Of a DNA stretch of 64,000 nt, positions 1 through 9,824 are shown piece by piece. A program made the position numbers and the translations under genes. The notes under the pieces were generated by a model, which saw only the letters and a list, made by a program, of their open reading frames with translations, was not told where the DNA came from and did no database searches. Within the stretch, counting starts at the first letter, position 1, and every line of letters begins with the position of its first letter. The stretch spans positions 389,685-453,684 of the forward strand of contig NZ_CANMVK010000003.1 in assembly GCF_947501405.1 (NCBI RefSeq), in the 5' to 3' direction. This DNA is from an uncultured Hoeflea sp. GTDB taxonomy: Bacteria > Pseudomonadota > Alphaproteobacteria > Rhizobiales > Rhizobiaceae.

Positions 1-263
1 GAGGTGCGCGAATCAGTCACGATCATTTCGTTGATCGGCTGCGCTTCAGGCGCGATTGCCTCCCAGACGTCAAGCGTCGACAAGAGCCGCCGGGCGCCCG
101 CAGCGATCGCCGAGGCGCGCTGGTCGTTGCGCCAGACCTCGGGCGGGGCGGCGTCGATCACCGCGATATCGAGCGAGGGTGCGGCGTGCTTCAGCGCGAC
201 CGCGGCCGAAAGGCCGACATAGCCGCCGCCGCAAACCAGAATGTCGAGTGTTTGTGTGCTCAT
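1..263 (-). CDS. ubiH: UbiH/UbiF-family ubiquinone biosynthesis FAD hydroxylase, 5' part only
   Basis: Only the first 87 codons lie in the window; the frame is still open at base 1. The start is the ATG at 263-261. The N-terminus reads MSTQTLDILVCGGGYVG, a short strand followed by the GxGxxG-type dinucleotide (FAD) fingerprint of the class A flavin monooxygenases. The later stretch RASAIAAGARRLL fits the ubiquinone hydroxylase (UbiH/UbiF/COQ6) subgroup, which hydroxylates the ring of ubiquinone precursors at the inner membrane. It is divergent from tesB with about 167 bp between starts. The exact position hydroxylated cannot be told from this fragment. Confidence 0.8.
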   Translation of the reverse strand, partial: MSTQTLDILVCGGGYVGLSAAVALKHAAPSLDIAVIDAAPPEVWRNDQRASAIAAGARRLLSTLDVWEAIAPEAQPINEMIVTDSRT

Positions 264-430
264 CGCGTTGATCCTTGCTGCGCCGTCGCGCGCCCCGCCG
301 TTCGTTCCCACGTTTGCGTTTTCACATCGATGTTGAAGCGCGAGCGCAGATAAGACGGCCTTTGCAGCGGCATCAAGACCCCGTATACCGCAACACAGCC
401 CCTGAGCCCACTACCTGCGAGAGGACCAAA

Positions 431-1315
431 ATGTCGCGCACCGCTCCCACGGCCATGCAACAGCTCGTCAGCAGCCTCGACCTTGAAGCGCTTGAGCAGG
501 ACCTGTTTCGCGGCACCAGCCCGCAGGTGGGCTGGCAGAGGGTGTTTGGCGGCCAGGTGATCGGCCAGGCGCTGGTGGCCGCACAGCGCACTGTCAGCGA
601 GGACCGGCCGGTGCACTCGCTGCATGCCTATTTCATGCGGCCGGGTGATCCCGCCGCGCCGATCATCTACACGGTCGACCGGATCCGGGACGGGCTGAGC
701 TTTGCCACCCGCCGTGTGGTCGCGGTCCAGCACGGCAAGGCAATCTTCTCACTCTCCGCCTCGTTCCAGAAGGAAGAGGAGGGGCTCGAATACCAGGCGC
801 AAATTCCCGAAGCGACGCCGCCTGAGGATCTGCCCGGCAAGGAGGAGATGCGCGCAGCGTTCCTGACCGGCGCGCCCGACCATATCCGCAGCTACTGGGA
901 GCGGGAAAGGCCAATCGAGGTACGGCCGCTGTCGCTTGAGCACTATATTTCAGACCGTAAACTCGATGCCGAGCAGAAGGTCTGGGTGCGCACCACCGGC
1001 CCGGTGCCCGACGACCGCATCATCCAGGCGGCGATTCTCGCCTATCTGTCGGACATGACCCTTCTTGACACCGCGCTGTTCGCCCATGGCCGCTCGGTGT
1101 TTGACCGCAGCCTGCAGGTCGCCAGTCTTGACCATGCGATGTGGTTTCACCGCCCGTCAAAGCTTGATGACTGGTTGCTCTACAGCATGGATTCGCCCAA
1201 CACCAATGGCGCGCGGGGCTTTACCCGGGGCAGTCTCTATCAGCGTGATGGACGGTTGATCGCCTCGGTTGCCCAGGAGGGATTGATTCGAGATCGGGCA
1301 ATTGCCCAAAAATAG
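431..1315 (+). CDS. tesB: Acyl-CoA thioesterase II (TesB)
   Basis: A 294-residue double-hotdog thioesterase that hydrolyses acyl-CoAs to free acid and CoA in the cytoplasm. The family shows in the N-terminal segment with GWQRVFGGQVIGQAL, then HSLHAYFMRPGD, and in the C-terminal hotdog with YLSDMTLLDTAL (region of the catalytic Asp) and SVAQEGLIR (region of the catalytic Gln). The open frame runs up to base 275, but the ATG at 431 gives the family's usual length and N-terminus. No downstream partner on this strand is closely coupled; glnK starts 224 bp later behind its own promoter. Confidence 0.93.
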   Translation: MSRTAPTAMQQLVSSLDLEALEQDLFRGTSPQVGWQRVFGGQVIGQALVAAQRTVSEDRPVHSLHAYFMRPGDPAAPIIYTVDRIRDGLSFATRRVVAVQHGKAIFSLSASFQKEEEGLEYQAQIPEATPPEDLPGKEEMRAAFLTGAPDHIRSYWERERPIEVRPLSLEHYISDRKLDAEQKVWVRTTGPVPDDRIIQAAILAYLSDMTLLDTALFAHGRSVFDRSLQVASLDHAMWFHRPSKLDDWLLYSMDSPNTNGARGFTRGSLYQRDGRLIASVAQEGLIRDRAIAQK

Positions 1316-1354
1316 TGCATACGTTAATTCTTGATTAAATTTTAGCCTGTTGCG

Positions 1355-1374
1355 CTGCAGCAATTTTGCTGCAG
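1355..1374. promoter_or_regulatory. 20-bp inverted repeat upstream of the glnK promoter
   Basis: Perfect 9-bp arms CTGCAGCAA / TTGCTGCAG separated by TT. It lies about 70-80 bp upstream of the sigma-54 promoter, where an enhancer-binding site would be expected. It does not match the NtrC consensus (TGCACC-N5-GGTGCA) well, so the binding protein is unknown. It is not followed by a T-run, so it is unlikely to be the tesB terminator. Confidence 0.5.
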
Positions 1375-1392
1375 AAAATCCTCGAAACCTAA

Positions 1393-1878
<486 letters not shown>

Positions 1879-1897
1879 GGCTTAAGGAGACACCCCC

Positions 1898-3262
1898 ATG
1901 ACACACTCAATCAATCCGCTGCGATCCGGCCTCATTGCCGGTCTCGCCACGGCCGGCGCGCTTGCCGCGTTCGCTTTCCCGGCGTTCGCGCAGGAAGCGA
2001 CCGAGGCCGCCACCGAAGCCGCGGCCGCCGCGCCGGAGTATGCCTCCGCTTCGGAAACCGCCTTCATCTTCAATACGCTGCTGTTTTTGATGGGCGGCTT
2101 TCTGGTGATGTGGATGGCCGCCGGCTTCGCCATGCTGGAAGCCGGCCTGGTGCGCTCCAAGAACGTGTCGATGCAGTGCCTGAAAAACATAGCGCTCTAT
2201 TCGATCGCCGGTCTTATGTTCTGGGTGATCGGCTACTCGCTGATGTACACCAACGTCAATGGCGGCTATTTCGGCACGCCCATGCCCTATAGCTGGCCCG
2301 AAGCGGGTGCAGCCAATGAGGGCGACTATTCGGTGGCGTCCGACTGGTTCTTCCAGATGGTGTTCTGCGCCACCACGGCGTCGATTGTTTCGGGCACCCT
2401 GGCCGAACGCATCAAGATCTGGCCGTTCCTGATCTTCACTGCGATCCTCACCGGCATTCTCTACCCGATCACCGGCTCCTGGCAGTGGGGCGCGGGCTGG
2501 CTCAGCGAAGCCGGCTTCTCCGACTTTGCCGGCTCCACCCTGGTGCATTCGGTCGGCGGCTGGGCCGCACTCGCCGGCGCCATCATCCTGGGCGCGCGCA
2601 AGGGCAAATATGGCGCTGACGGCAAAGTGCACCCGATCCCGGGTTCCTCGATGGCTCTGGCCACGCTGGGCACCTTCATCCTGTGGCTTGGCTGGTTCGG
2701 CTTTAACGGCGCATCGCAGCTTGCGCTGGGCAGCAATGGCGACGCCTCCGACATCAGCCGGATCTTCGCCAACACCAACCTGGCGGCTTGTGGCGGCGTG
2801 ATCGCGGCGATGATCCTGACCCAGGTGATGTACAAGAAGATCGATGTCACCATGGCGCTCAACGGCGCGCTGGCCGGTCTGGTGTCGATCACCGCCGAGC
2901 CGCTGATGCCTTCACCGCTGACCGCCATCATCATTGGCGCCATTGGCGGCGTGATCGTGGTCTTCGCCGTGCCGATGCTTGACAAGTTCAAGATCGACGA
3001 CGTCGTTGGCGCAATCCCGGTCCACCTTCTGGCCGGCATCTGGGGCACTTTGATCGTTCCGTTCTCCAACCCCGACACGTCCTATGGCACCCAGATCCTG
3101 GGCATCGTCTCCATCGGCGTGTTCACCTTCGTGGTTTCGGCGGTGATCTGGATGATCCTGAAATCGACCGTTGGCATCCGTGCCTCGGAAGAACAGGAGA
3201 TGATGGGCATGGACATGGCCGAGGTCGGTGTCGAAGCCTATCCGGAGTTCACCAAGGTGTAA
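1898..3262 (+). CDS. amtB: Ammonium transporter AmtB
   Basis: 454 residues with an N-terminal signal peptide (cleavage near AFPAFA-QE, residue 31) and about eleven membrane segments, typical of the trimeric Amt ammonium channel. The twin histidines of the pore are visible as H217 (STLVHSVGG) and H376 (IPVHLLAG), and the Phe-rich gate motif FFQMVFCATTAS precedes them. The start has the Shine-Dalgarno AAGGAGA. It is cotranscribed with glnK, whose product gates it. A strong rho-independent terminator follows. Confidence 0.97.
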   Translation: MTHSINPLRSGLIAGLATAGALAAFAFPAFAQEATEAATEAAAAAPEYASASETAFIFNTLLFLMGGFLVMWMAAGFAMLEAGLVRSKNVSMQCLKNIALYSIAGLMFWVIGYSLMYTNVNGGYFGTPMPYSWPEAGAANEGDYSVASDWFFQMVFCATTASIVSGTLAERIKIWPFLIFTAILTGILYPITGSWQWGAGWLSEAGFSDFAGSTLVHSVGGWAALAGAIILGARKGKYGADGKVHPIPGSSMALATLGTFILWLGWFGFNGASQLALGSNGDASDISRIFANTNLAACGGVIAAMILTQVMYKKIDVTMALNGALAGLVSITAEPLMPSPLTAIIIGAIGGVIVVFAVPMLDKFKIDDVVGAIPVHLLAGIWGTLIVPFSNPDTSYGTQILGIVSIGVFTFVVSAVIWMILKSTVGIRASEEQEMMGMDMAEVGVEAYPEFTKV

Positions 3263-3309
3263 TCCACACCTGGCTCAAATCCCGTCGGGATGAGTTTCAT
3301 CCCCGCCTC

Positions 3310-3336
3310 GGGGCCCGGTTCGCCGGGCCCCTTTTT
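3310..3336 (+). terminator. Rho-independent terminator after glnK-amtB
   Basis: Perfect 9-bp stem GGGGCCCGG / CCGGGCCCC with a TTCG tetraloop, followed by TTTTT. It ends the glnK-amtB transcript 48 bp after the amtB stop codon. Confidence 0.93.
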
Positions 3337-3473
3337 ATTGCCGTTGCGACAGCCACGGGTGGCCGTGCTTGCCGCGGCATGCATGGTTAATGCGGCATTA
3401 ACTAGCCAACGGTTAGGCTTCGTCCGAGATGGGTCCTTAAGGGCCCGCAACCCGATTCGGACAAGTTTTGACC

Positions 3474-6116
3474 ATGCAGACAGGCTCCTCCTCCCTTCCG
3501 TCAGGCGCTCGCCCCCGCGGTTCCTTGCTTGGCGGCCTGTTCCGCCGGCAAATCCGCTTTGCAGGCGGGCTGGCGATTGTCGCCGGGCTGGCGCTGGCGG
3601 TGGCTGCTCTGGCCACCTGGACCGTGTCGGACCCGAGCTTCTCCAACGCCAATGGCGCGAACCCGATCAATGCGCTGGGCTTTGGCGGAGCGGCTTTCGC
3701 GGATCTGGTGATGCAATTCTTCGGTCTTGCGGGTGTTATCGCGCTGCTGCCGGCCCTGTTCTGGGCGATTGCGTTGCTGCGCAACCGCCCGGTTGACCAG
3801 ATCTCGCGGCGCGGAGCCGCCTGGTTTGGCGGCGCCTGGCTGTCGGCGGCGCTGTTCGGGCTGATGCCGGAGGCCGAGGGCTGGCCGCTGCCCAACGGGC
3901 TGGGCGGTGTGCTGGGCGATATGGCGCTGAAGATCCCGGCGGTGTTCATCGGCGGCTTTCCTTCGGGCCTGGTCGCCGTCATCCTCGCCGCGCTGCTGAT
4001 CCTGCCCGCGTGCTGGATGCTGGGATTTGGCGCGGGGCTGATCGGCCGTCCGGTACAGCCTGAGCCGCAACCGGCTGATATTGACGAGGACCAAGCCGGG
4101 GATGGAGAAGAGATTTCGAGGGCGCAGGTGCTGCTCGGCGCACTCACCCATGGATGGTTTACCCTGCGCTGCCGGGTGCGGCGGATGACCGGCCTTGTGC
4201 GCCGCAGCGGCCATCAGGCGCTGCCAGACGAGCCGCTGGATCTCCACGGCGACGACGACGATGGTTACGGCGCGGGCCTTTCCACTGAGGGCGGCTTCAG
4301 ATCCGGTGAACGGATCGAGCCCGGGTTCGGCCCGGCAGCAGAGGCCGGCAATCCGCAATATGCCGATGACGCGCCGCCGTTCGACATCGACGACGATCCC
4401 GCAAACGAGGCTTTGTCAGCAGATGACCGCATGAACGATCCCGCCGCTGACTGGCGCGAGCAGCCCGCTCCCGTGCGGCCCGCGGCCCAAGCCCGGCCCG
4501 CTGCGGCCTCGCCGCGGATTGCCGCACCCGCCGACCGGCCCAAGCCCGGCGCCCGGGTGCAGCGCGACGCGCAGGGCTCGATGCTTGATGATCAGGGCTT
4601 CACGCTGCCATCGGTGCATCTGCTCAATGAAGCCAAGAATGTGGTCAAGGATGCGTCGCTGTCGCCCGAAGCGCTGGAGCAGAACGCCCGCATGCTCGAG
4701 GGCGTGCTCGAGGATTTCGGCGTCAAGGGCGAGATTATCCACGTCCGGCCCGGGCCGGTGGTCACGCTTTATGAACTCGAGCCCGCGCCGGGCATCAAAT
4801 CTTCGCGGGTGATCGGCCTCGCTGATGACATCGCCCGCTCCATGAGCGCAATCGCTGCCCGTGTGGCGGTGGTACCGGGCCGCAACGCCATCGGTATTGA
4901 GTTGCCTAACCAGAAGCGTGAGACGGTCTATCTGCGCGAACTGATCGGCAGCCGCGATTTTGACAGCTCCAAGGCCAAGCTGGGCCTCACCCTGGGCAAG
5001 ACCATCGGTGGCGAACCGGTGATCGCCGATCTCGCCAAGATGCCGCATCTGCTGGTGGCCGGCACCACCGGTTCGGGCAAGTCGGTTGCGATCAACACCA
5101 TGATCCTGTCGATCCTCTATCGCATGGACCCGAGCAAATGCCGCTTGATCATGATCGATCCGAAGATGCTCGAACTCTCTGTTTACGACGGCATTCCGCA
5201 TCTTCTCACGCCGGTTGTGACCGATCCGAAGAAGGCCGTTGTGGCGCTCAAATGGACCGTCCGCGAGATGGAAGAGCGCTATAAGAAGATGTCCAAGATC
5301 GGGGTGCGCAACATCGACGGATTCAATTCGCGCGTCGAACAGGCGGCCAAGTCGGGCGAACCGATCACCCGCACGGTTCAGACAGGGTTTGATCGCGACA
5401 CGGGCGAAGCCGTCTACGAGACCGAAGAGTTCGATCTCTCGCCGATGCCCTATATCATCGTCCTGATCGACGAGATGGCCGATCTGATGATGGTGGCCGG
5501 CAAGGATATCGAAGGTGCTGTGCAGCGGCTGGCGCAGATGGCGCGTGCGGCGGGCATTCACGTCATCATGGCAACGCAGCGGCCGTCGGTGGATGTGATC
5601 ACCGGCACCATCAAGGCCAATTTCCCGACCCGTATCTCCTTCCAGGTCACCTCGAAAATCGACAGCCGCACCATTCTGGGCGAGCAGGGCGCCGAGCAGC
5701 TTCTGGGCATGGGCGACATGCTTTACATGGCCGGAGGCGGGCGCATCCAGCGTGTCCACGGGCCGTTCGTGTCCGACAAGGAGGTCGAGGACATCGTCTC
5801 CTATCTCAAGACCCAGGGCGTGCCCGAGTATCTCGACGCGATCACAGAGGATGACGACGAGGGCGATGGCGGCGGCGGTCCGGCGGGAACCTCGAACATG
5901 GCCGAATCCGACGATCCCTATGATCAGGCGGTGGCGGTGGTGCTGCGCGACGGCAAGGCCTCGACCTCCTACATCCAGCGGCGGCTGGGCATCGGCTACA
6001 ACCGCGCGGCCTCGCTGATCGAGCGGATGGAGAACGAGGGTGTGATCAGTGCTGCCAACCACGCCGGCAAGCGCGAGATTCTGGTGCCCACCGAAGACGA
6101 GATCGACCCGCGCTGA
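3474..6116 (+). CDS. ftsK: DNA translocase FtsK
   Basis: 880 residues. The order is four N-terminal membrane segments (roughly residues 25-45, 75-100, 115-135 and 160-190), an acidic Pro/Ala-rich linker to about residue 380, then the alpha/beta motor domains with Walker A GTTGSGKS at residues 530-537 and Walker [10 protein letters not shown] near 663, and a C-terminal winged-helix gamma domain ([19 protein letters not shown]) that reads polar DNA motifs. It pumps chromosome termini through the closing septum. I start at the ATG 3474; a TTG at 3468 is in frame, and neither has a clear ribosome site. lolA follows on the same strand after 81 bp. Confidence 0.96.
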   Translation: MQTGSSSLPSGARPRGSLLGGLFRRQIRFAGGLAIVAGLALAVAALATWTVSDPSFSNANGANPINALGFGGAAFADLVMQFFGLAGVIALLPALFWAIALLRNRPVDQISRRGAAWFGGAWLSAALFGLMPEAEGWPLPNGLGGVLGDMALKIPAVFIGGFPSGLVAVILAALLILPACWMLGFGAGLIGRPVQPEPQPADIDEDQAGDGEEISRAQVLLGALTHGWFTLRCRVRRMTGLVRRSGHQALPDEPLDLHGDDDDGYGAGLSTEGGFRSGERIEPGFGPAAEAGNPQYADDAPPFDIDDDPANEALSADDRMNDPAADWREQPAPVRPAAQARPAAASPRIAAPADRPKPGARVQRDAQGSMLDDQGFTLPSVHLLNEAKNVVKDASLSPEALEQNARMLEGVLEDFGVKGEIIHVRPGPVVTLYELEPAPGIKSSRVIGLADDIARSMSAIAARVAVVPGRNAIGIELPNQKRETVYLRELIGSRDFDSSKAKLGLTLGKTIGGEPVIADLAKMPHLLVAGTTGSGKSVAINTMILSILYRMDPSKCRLIMIDPKMLELSVYDGIPHLLTPVVTDPKKAVVALKWTVREMEERYKKMSKIGVRNIDGFNSRVEQAAKSGEPITRTVQTGFDRDTGEAVYETEEFDLSPMPYIIVLIDEMADLMMVAGKDIEGAVQRLAQMARAAGIHVIMATQRPSVDVITGTIKANFPTRISFQVTSKIDSRTILGEQGAEQLLGMGDMLYMAGGGRIQRVHGPFVSDKEVEDIVSYLKTQGVPEYLDAITEDDDEGDGGGGPAGTSNMAESDDPYDQAVAVVLRDGKASTSYIQRRLGIGYNRAASLIERMENEGVISAANHAGKREILVPTEDEIDPR

Positions 6117-6197
6117 TCCGCAGGTGACCGGACCGCGTCACACTGGCGCCGCAGTCTTGGGCAAAACGAAGGCTGAAACACGCAATTGGAGTTGGAC

Positions 6198-6884
6198 ATG
6201 GCAAAACAGATCCACACCTCAGTGCCTGACCGGACTCAAACCAGCCGCCGCGCCCTTCTGGGCGGGGGTCTGGGGCTCGGGCTGTCGGTGATGGCGGCGG
6301 CCTCCGGCCTGCTGGTGTCGGCGAGTGGCGCGCGCGCATCGGACGCCGCGCAGCGGGTCGCCGATCATTTCTCCTCGGTCAAGACCATGACCGGCGAGTT
6401 CATCCAGTTCGGGCCCAATGGCGAGCAGACCGGCGGAAAGTTCTTTATCGACCGGCCCGGAAAGCTGCGCTTCAACTATGAGCCGCCTTCAGCGGTGCGG
6501 GTGATCGCCGATGGCAAGTCGGTGGTGATCGGCAATCGCAAGCTGAGAACCTGGGATCTGTATCCGCTCAACAAGACGCCGCTGAAACTGCTTCTGGCCG
6601 ACCGTATCGATTTGTCGGCGAAGATGGTCCGTGACGTCCGGGAAGAGCCGGACCTGACCACCATCGTGCTCGGCAACAAGTCGATCTTCGGGGATTCCAC
6701 CATCAGCCTTATGTTCGATCCCAAGAGTTTCGAGCTCAGGCAATGGACCATCCGCGATGCCCAGGGCAAGGACACGTCGGTGATGATCTTCAACGTTCAG
6801 ACCGGTGTGGAATTTGCCAGCAACGTCTTCAAGGTGCCCTACGACCAGGTGCCCAAGCGCCGGGGCGCAGGTGACAACAGATAA
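6198..6884 (+). CDS. lolA: Outer-membrane lipoprotein carrier protein LolA
   Basis: 228 residues. The N-terminus has a twin-arginine pattern (TSRRALLGGG) and a hydrophobic stretch ending near GARASDA, so export may use the Tat route. The mature part contains MTGEFIQFGPNGEQTGGKF and a PGKLRFNYEPPS segment typical of the LolA beta-barrel that shuttles lipoproteins from LolCDE to the outer membrane. The ATG at 6198 (ribosome site TTGGAG) is preferred over an in-frame TTG at 6186. It follows ftsK, the common order in Rhizobiales. Confidence 0.9.
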   Translation: MAKQIHTSVPDRTQTSRRALLGGGLGLGLSVMAAASGLLVSASGARASDAAQRVADHFSSVKTMTGEFIQFGPNGEQTGGKFFIDRPGKLRFNYEPPSAVRVIADGKSVVIGNRKLRTWDLYPLNKTPLKLLLADRIDLSAKMVRDVREEPDLTTIVLGNKSIFGDSTISLMFDPKSFELRQWTIRDAQGKDTSVMIFNVQTGVEFASNVFKVPYDQVPKRRGAGDNR

Positions 6885-7037
6885 TCTTACCCAATCTGAC
6901 GTCTGTCCAATTTGAGATCCTCAACGCGACAGCTTGTGGATGAGATCTTCGTGATGCCTGCCTGACAGATGATCGGCTTGCTCTGGTCCGGCTTGTCAGT
7001 CAGATAGGGGCGGGCTCATCTGGCAAGGCGATTTGAT

Positions 7038-7850
7038 TTGGCGTTTTCGATTACCACCTGGAACATCAATTCCGTGCGATTGCGGCAGCCGCTGGTGCAG
7101 CATTTCCTCGACACGGTGCAGCCGGACGTGCTGTGCCTGCAGGAAACCAAATGCCCCAATGACGCCTTTCCCTCGGGAGCTTTCCGCAAGATTGGCTATG
7201 AGCACATGGCGATCCACGGTCAGAAGGGCTATCACGGCGTCGCCATCCTGTCGCGGCATCCGCTTACCGACGATCAGCGCCTGAGCTATTGCGGCATCGC
7301 CGATGCCCGACACGTCTCCGCCATTGTCGAGGCGCCGGGCGCGCGGCGAATCCGGTTGCATAATTTTTATGTGCCCGCCGGCGGCGATGAGCCGAACCGG
7401 GAGAAGAACCTGAAATTTGCTCACAAGCTGGATTTCATCGAGGAAATGCGGACGCTGAACGCCGAGGCCGAACGCGATTCGGGCGTTTCCTCTATTCTGG
7501 TGGGCGATCTCAACATCGCGCCGCTGGAAACCGATGTGTGGTCGCACAAGCAGTTGCTGAAAGTGGTGAGCCATACGCCGGTGGAAACCGAGAGTTTGAC
7601 CTTGATGCAGCAGAGTGGGGCCTGGGTCGATCTGATCCGGACCCATATTCCGCCGCAGGAAAAGGTCTTTACCTGGTGGAGCTACCGCGCGCGGGATTGG
7701 GACGTGAGCGATCGCGGCCGCCGGCTCGACCACATCTGGTCGTCGGCCGATCTGGCGCCGGCACTACGCGATCTCCAGGTTCTCCGCGAAGCGCGCGGCT
7801 GGGAGCGGCCTTCCGATCACGTGCCGGTTACTGCGCGGTTTGAATTCTAG
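7038..7850 (+). CDS. xthA: Exodeoxyribonuclease III (XthA)
   Basis: 270-residue AP endonuclease/3'-exonuclease of the EEP fold that acts in base excision repair. Motifs in order are ITTWNINSVR (N-terminal), LCLQETKC (metal-binding Glu), VGDLNIAP (Asp/Asn), RRLDHIW and the terminal PSDHVPV with the catalytic Asp-His pair. No ATG precedes the conserved N-terminus, so a TTG at 7038 is the likely start (AAGG upstream). The stand-alone gene lies between lolA and the convergent cNMP-binding gene. Confidence 0.95.
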   Translation: MAFSITTWNINSVRLRQPLVQHFLDTVQPDVLCLQETKCPNDAFPSGAFRKIGYEHMAIHGQKGYHGVAILSRHPLTDDQRLSYCGIADARHVSAIVEAPGARRIRLHNFYVPAGGDEPNREKNLKFAHKLDFIEEMRTLNAEAERDSGVSSILVGDLNIAPLETDVWSHKQLLKVVSHTPVETESLTLMQQSGAWVDLIRTHIPPQEKVFTWWSYRARDWDVSDRGRRLDHIWSSADLAPALRDLQVLREARGWERPSDHVPVTARFEF

Positions 7851-7895
7851 GCACGGTGCCGGCCAGGATCCGGCAGAAACAGCGAGACGCGGGGC

Positions 7896-8354
7896 CTATT
7901 CCGAGAAGCGGCTGGCGATCTTGTCGAGACCGGCATTGAGATCGGCCAGATTGGCGGCAATGCGTTCGCGCACCACACCGGCGATTTCGGGATATTCCTC
8001 AAGCATGCGGCGAAACAGCGGCCGGTTGATGCGAATCACCTCTGCATGATCGAGGGCGATGGCCGTCATCTTGCGGTCGACGGCGGATATCATCGCCAGT
8101 TCGCTCAGCAGGGTGCCACGCTCGGCGGCCCCAAGCGTTTCAGAATGGCCCTGGCGGTTGGTGCGGCTGAGTTCAAGGCGGCCCTCGGCCACCACATAGG
8201 CGCAGTCGGCGGGGGTATTTTCGCGAAACAGCGTCTGGCCCGCCTGCAATTTGCGCCGTTCGGCGCCGAAGGCGATCAGGCGCAGCTTGTCCTCGCCGAT
8301 GTCGCCAAACAGCGCCACCCCGGACAACAGCTCGATGTCTTCATTCAGCGCCAC
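7896..8354 (-). CDS. Cyclic-nucleotide-binding (CRP-like) single-domain protein
   Basis: 152 residues consisting almost entirely of one cNMP-binding beta-roll (GQTLFRENTPADCAYVV, then the phosphate-cassette region GTLLSELAMIS). There is no helix-turn-helix or catalytic domain, so it is a sensor or partner protein, not a transcription factor. The start is a GTG at 8354. It lies 68 bp downstream of the CenR-type regulator on the same strand and is probably cotranscribed. The equivalent Brucella pair (otpR with a so-called cAMP-dependent kinase regulatory subunit) is, as I recall, an operon linked to envelope stress. Confidence 0.85.
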   Translation of the reverse strand: MALNEDIELLSGVALFGDIGEDKLRLIAFGAERRKLQAGQTLFRENTPADCAYVVAEGRLELSRTNRQGHSETLGAAERGTLLSELAMISAVDRKMTAIALDHAEVIRINRPLFRRMLEEYPEIAGVVRERIAANLADLNAGLDKIASRFSE

Positions 8355-8422
8355 GGGCGCGCTCCTTGATGGTGATCAGCCTGGTGGTCCGACCGTAATT
8401 GATCTGACACCGGGGATCACTC

Positions 8423-9106
8423 CTACGGGACGATCTTGTAACCGCCGCTTTCGGTGACCAGAATTTCGGCATTGGACGGGTCGGCTTCGATCTTCTGACG
8501 CAGCCGGTAGACATGGGTTTCCAGCGTGTGAGTGGTAACGCCGGAATTGTAGCCCCAGACTTCTTCCAGTAAAACGTCGCGGGTGACCACTTTCTGGTCG
8601 GCGCGGTAGAGATAACGGATGATCGCGGCTTCCTTCTCGGTGAGCCGGATCTTGCCTCCCTTGTCGTCGAGCAGCAATTTCTGGCTGGGCTTGAAGGTGT
8701 AGGGGCCGACCGTGAAGGTGGCGTCCTCGCTCTGCTCGTGCTGACGCAGTTGCGCGCGGATGCGGGCCAGCAGCACGGCGAACCGGAACGGCTTGGTGAC
8801 ATAATCGTTGGCGCCGGCCTCGAGCCCCAAAATCGTATCCGAATCGGTATCGTGACCGGTCAGCATGATGATCGGCGCCTTGAAGCCGCCCTTGCGCAAC
8901 AGCTTGACCGCTTCGCGGCCGTCCATGTCCGGCAGGCCGACATCCATGATCAACAGATCGATGTGGTTGTTGCGCGCCGCCTGGACGCCCTTGGTGGCGG
9001 AAGATTCCTGAAGGATGGAAAACTCCTCATAAAGCGAAAGCTGCTCGACGAGGGTTTCGCGGAGATCATCATCGTCGTCGACAAGCAGAATCGAACGGGC
9101 TGTCAT
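8423..9106 (-). CDS. cenR: OmpR/PhoB-type response regulator, CenR/OtpR-like
   Basis: 227 residues. The receiver domain has the acidic patch DDDDD (10-14), phosphoacceptor D55 in LLIMDVGLPDMDG and conserved Lys in TKPFR. A winged-helix DNA-binding domain follows (RLTEKEAAIIRYLYRA, THTLETHVYRLRQKI). No histidine kinase is adjacent. The close relative by family and neighbourhood is CenR of Caulobacter/OtpR of Brucella, an envelope-homeostasis regulator that is essential or important for growth. The symbol rests on overall similarity and the linked cNMP-binding gene, so the family call is firm and the name is moderately sure. Confidence 0.85.
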   Translation of the reverse strand: MTARSILLVDDDDDLRETLVEQLSLYEEFSILQESSATKGVQAARNNHIDLLIMDVGLPDMDGREAVKLLRKGGFKAPIIMLTGHDTDSDTILGLEAGANDYVTKPFRFAVLLARIRAQLRQHEQSEDATFTVGPYTFKPSQKLLLDDKGGKIRLTEKEAAIIRYLYRADQKVVTRDVLLEEVWGYNSGVTTHTLETHVYRLRQKIEADPSNAEILVTESGGYKIVP

Positions 9107-9254
9107 GGCGGATGTCCCTCTTTCGTTTGACGTCTCGCGGCCGACGCCGCGTCATGCGATGGTGTCAGATGACAATGCGTCTTTGTTTAGGCACTTTCGC
9201 AGCTCCGGCAAAGTGTTAAATAGCATCAGATAGTAACAGGCGGAGCACTTGAAC

Positions 9255-9824
9255 GTGAGATTGGCGTTACAAAGGCGCGCGCTCCGCCGTCGGGCACCGC
9301 GGCGGCTGGTGGTGCGACGCTCGCCGCGCGATCCGCTGCGGGCCCTGGTGCGTTTCGGCCCCTTGATGTTTCAGGCAACGCTCGGCCGGGGCGGCATCAG
9401 CGTTTTCAAGCGTGAGGGCGATGGCGCCACGCCACGTGCGGCAATGGCGGTGCTGGGCGGATTCCGTCGCGGCTACAGGCCGGGCCAAAGGTCCACCGCC
9501 CTGCCCTCGCCGGTCGAATTCGATCGGGCCGGTCTGCGGGATGGCTGGTGCGATGCGCCAGACCATGCCGCCTATAATCGCCCGGTGCGGCTGCCGTTTC
9601 CGGCTAGCTGCGAGCGGTTGGTGCGCGAGGACCGGCTTTACGACGCGGTGCTGGTGCTCGACTGGAATGTCAGCCGCCGGGCGCGGGGCCTTGGCAGCGC
9701 CATCTTCCTGCATGTGGCGCGCGAGGGTTACCGGCCAACCGAGGGCTGCGTGGCGCTCGAACCGCGTGATCTCAAAGTCCTGCTTGGTTTCATTCGGCGC
9801 GGAGACATCGTTCAGGTGCTGTAA
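9255..9824 (+). CDS. L,D-transpeptidase (YkuD-like) family protein
   Basis: About 189 residues with a very basic N-terminus (repeated Arg) and no convincing signal peptide. The C-terminal half carries the YkuD-type signature: HVAREGYRPTEGCVAL, with the His and the catalytic Cys of the usual H...SxGC motif but Thr in place of Ser. Such enzymes remodel peptidoglycan by 3-3 cross-linking or anchor proteins to it. The GTG at 9255 is spaced 9 bp from a GGAG; a TTG at 9249 is also in frame. It ends base-to-base against the convergent methyltransferase. Confidence 0.75.
   Translation: MRLALQRRALRRRAPRRLVVRRSPRDPLRALVRFGPLMFQATLGRGGISVFKREGDGATPRAAMAVLGGFRRGYRPGQRSTALPSPVEFDRAGLRDGWCDAPDHAAYNRPVRLPFPASCERLVREDRLYDAVLVLDWNVSRRARGLGSAIFLHVAREGYRPTEGCVALEPRDLKVLLGFIRRGDIVQVL

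Noticed and set aside
4416..6062. 548-codon open frame antisense to ftsK
   Set aside because: It mirrors the ftsK coding frame in high-GC DNA, has no recognisable domain and no ribosome site; a codon-bias shadow.
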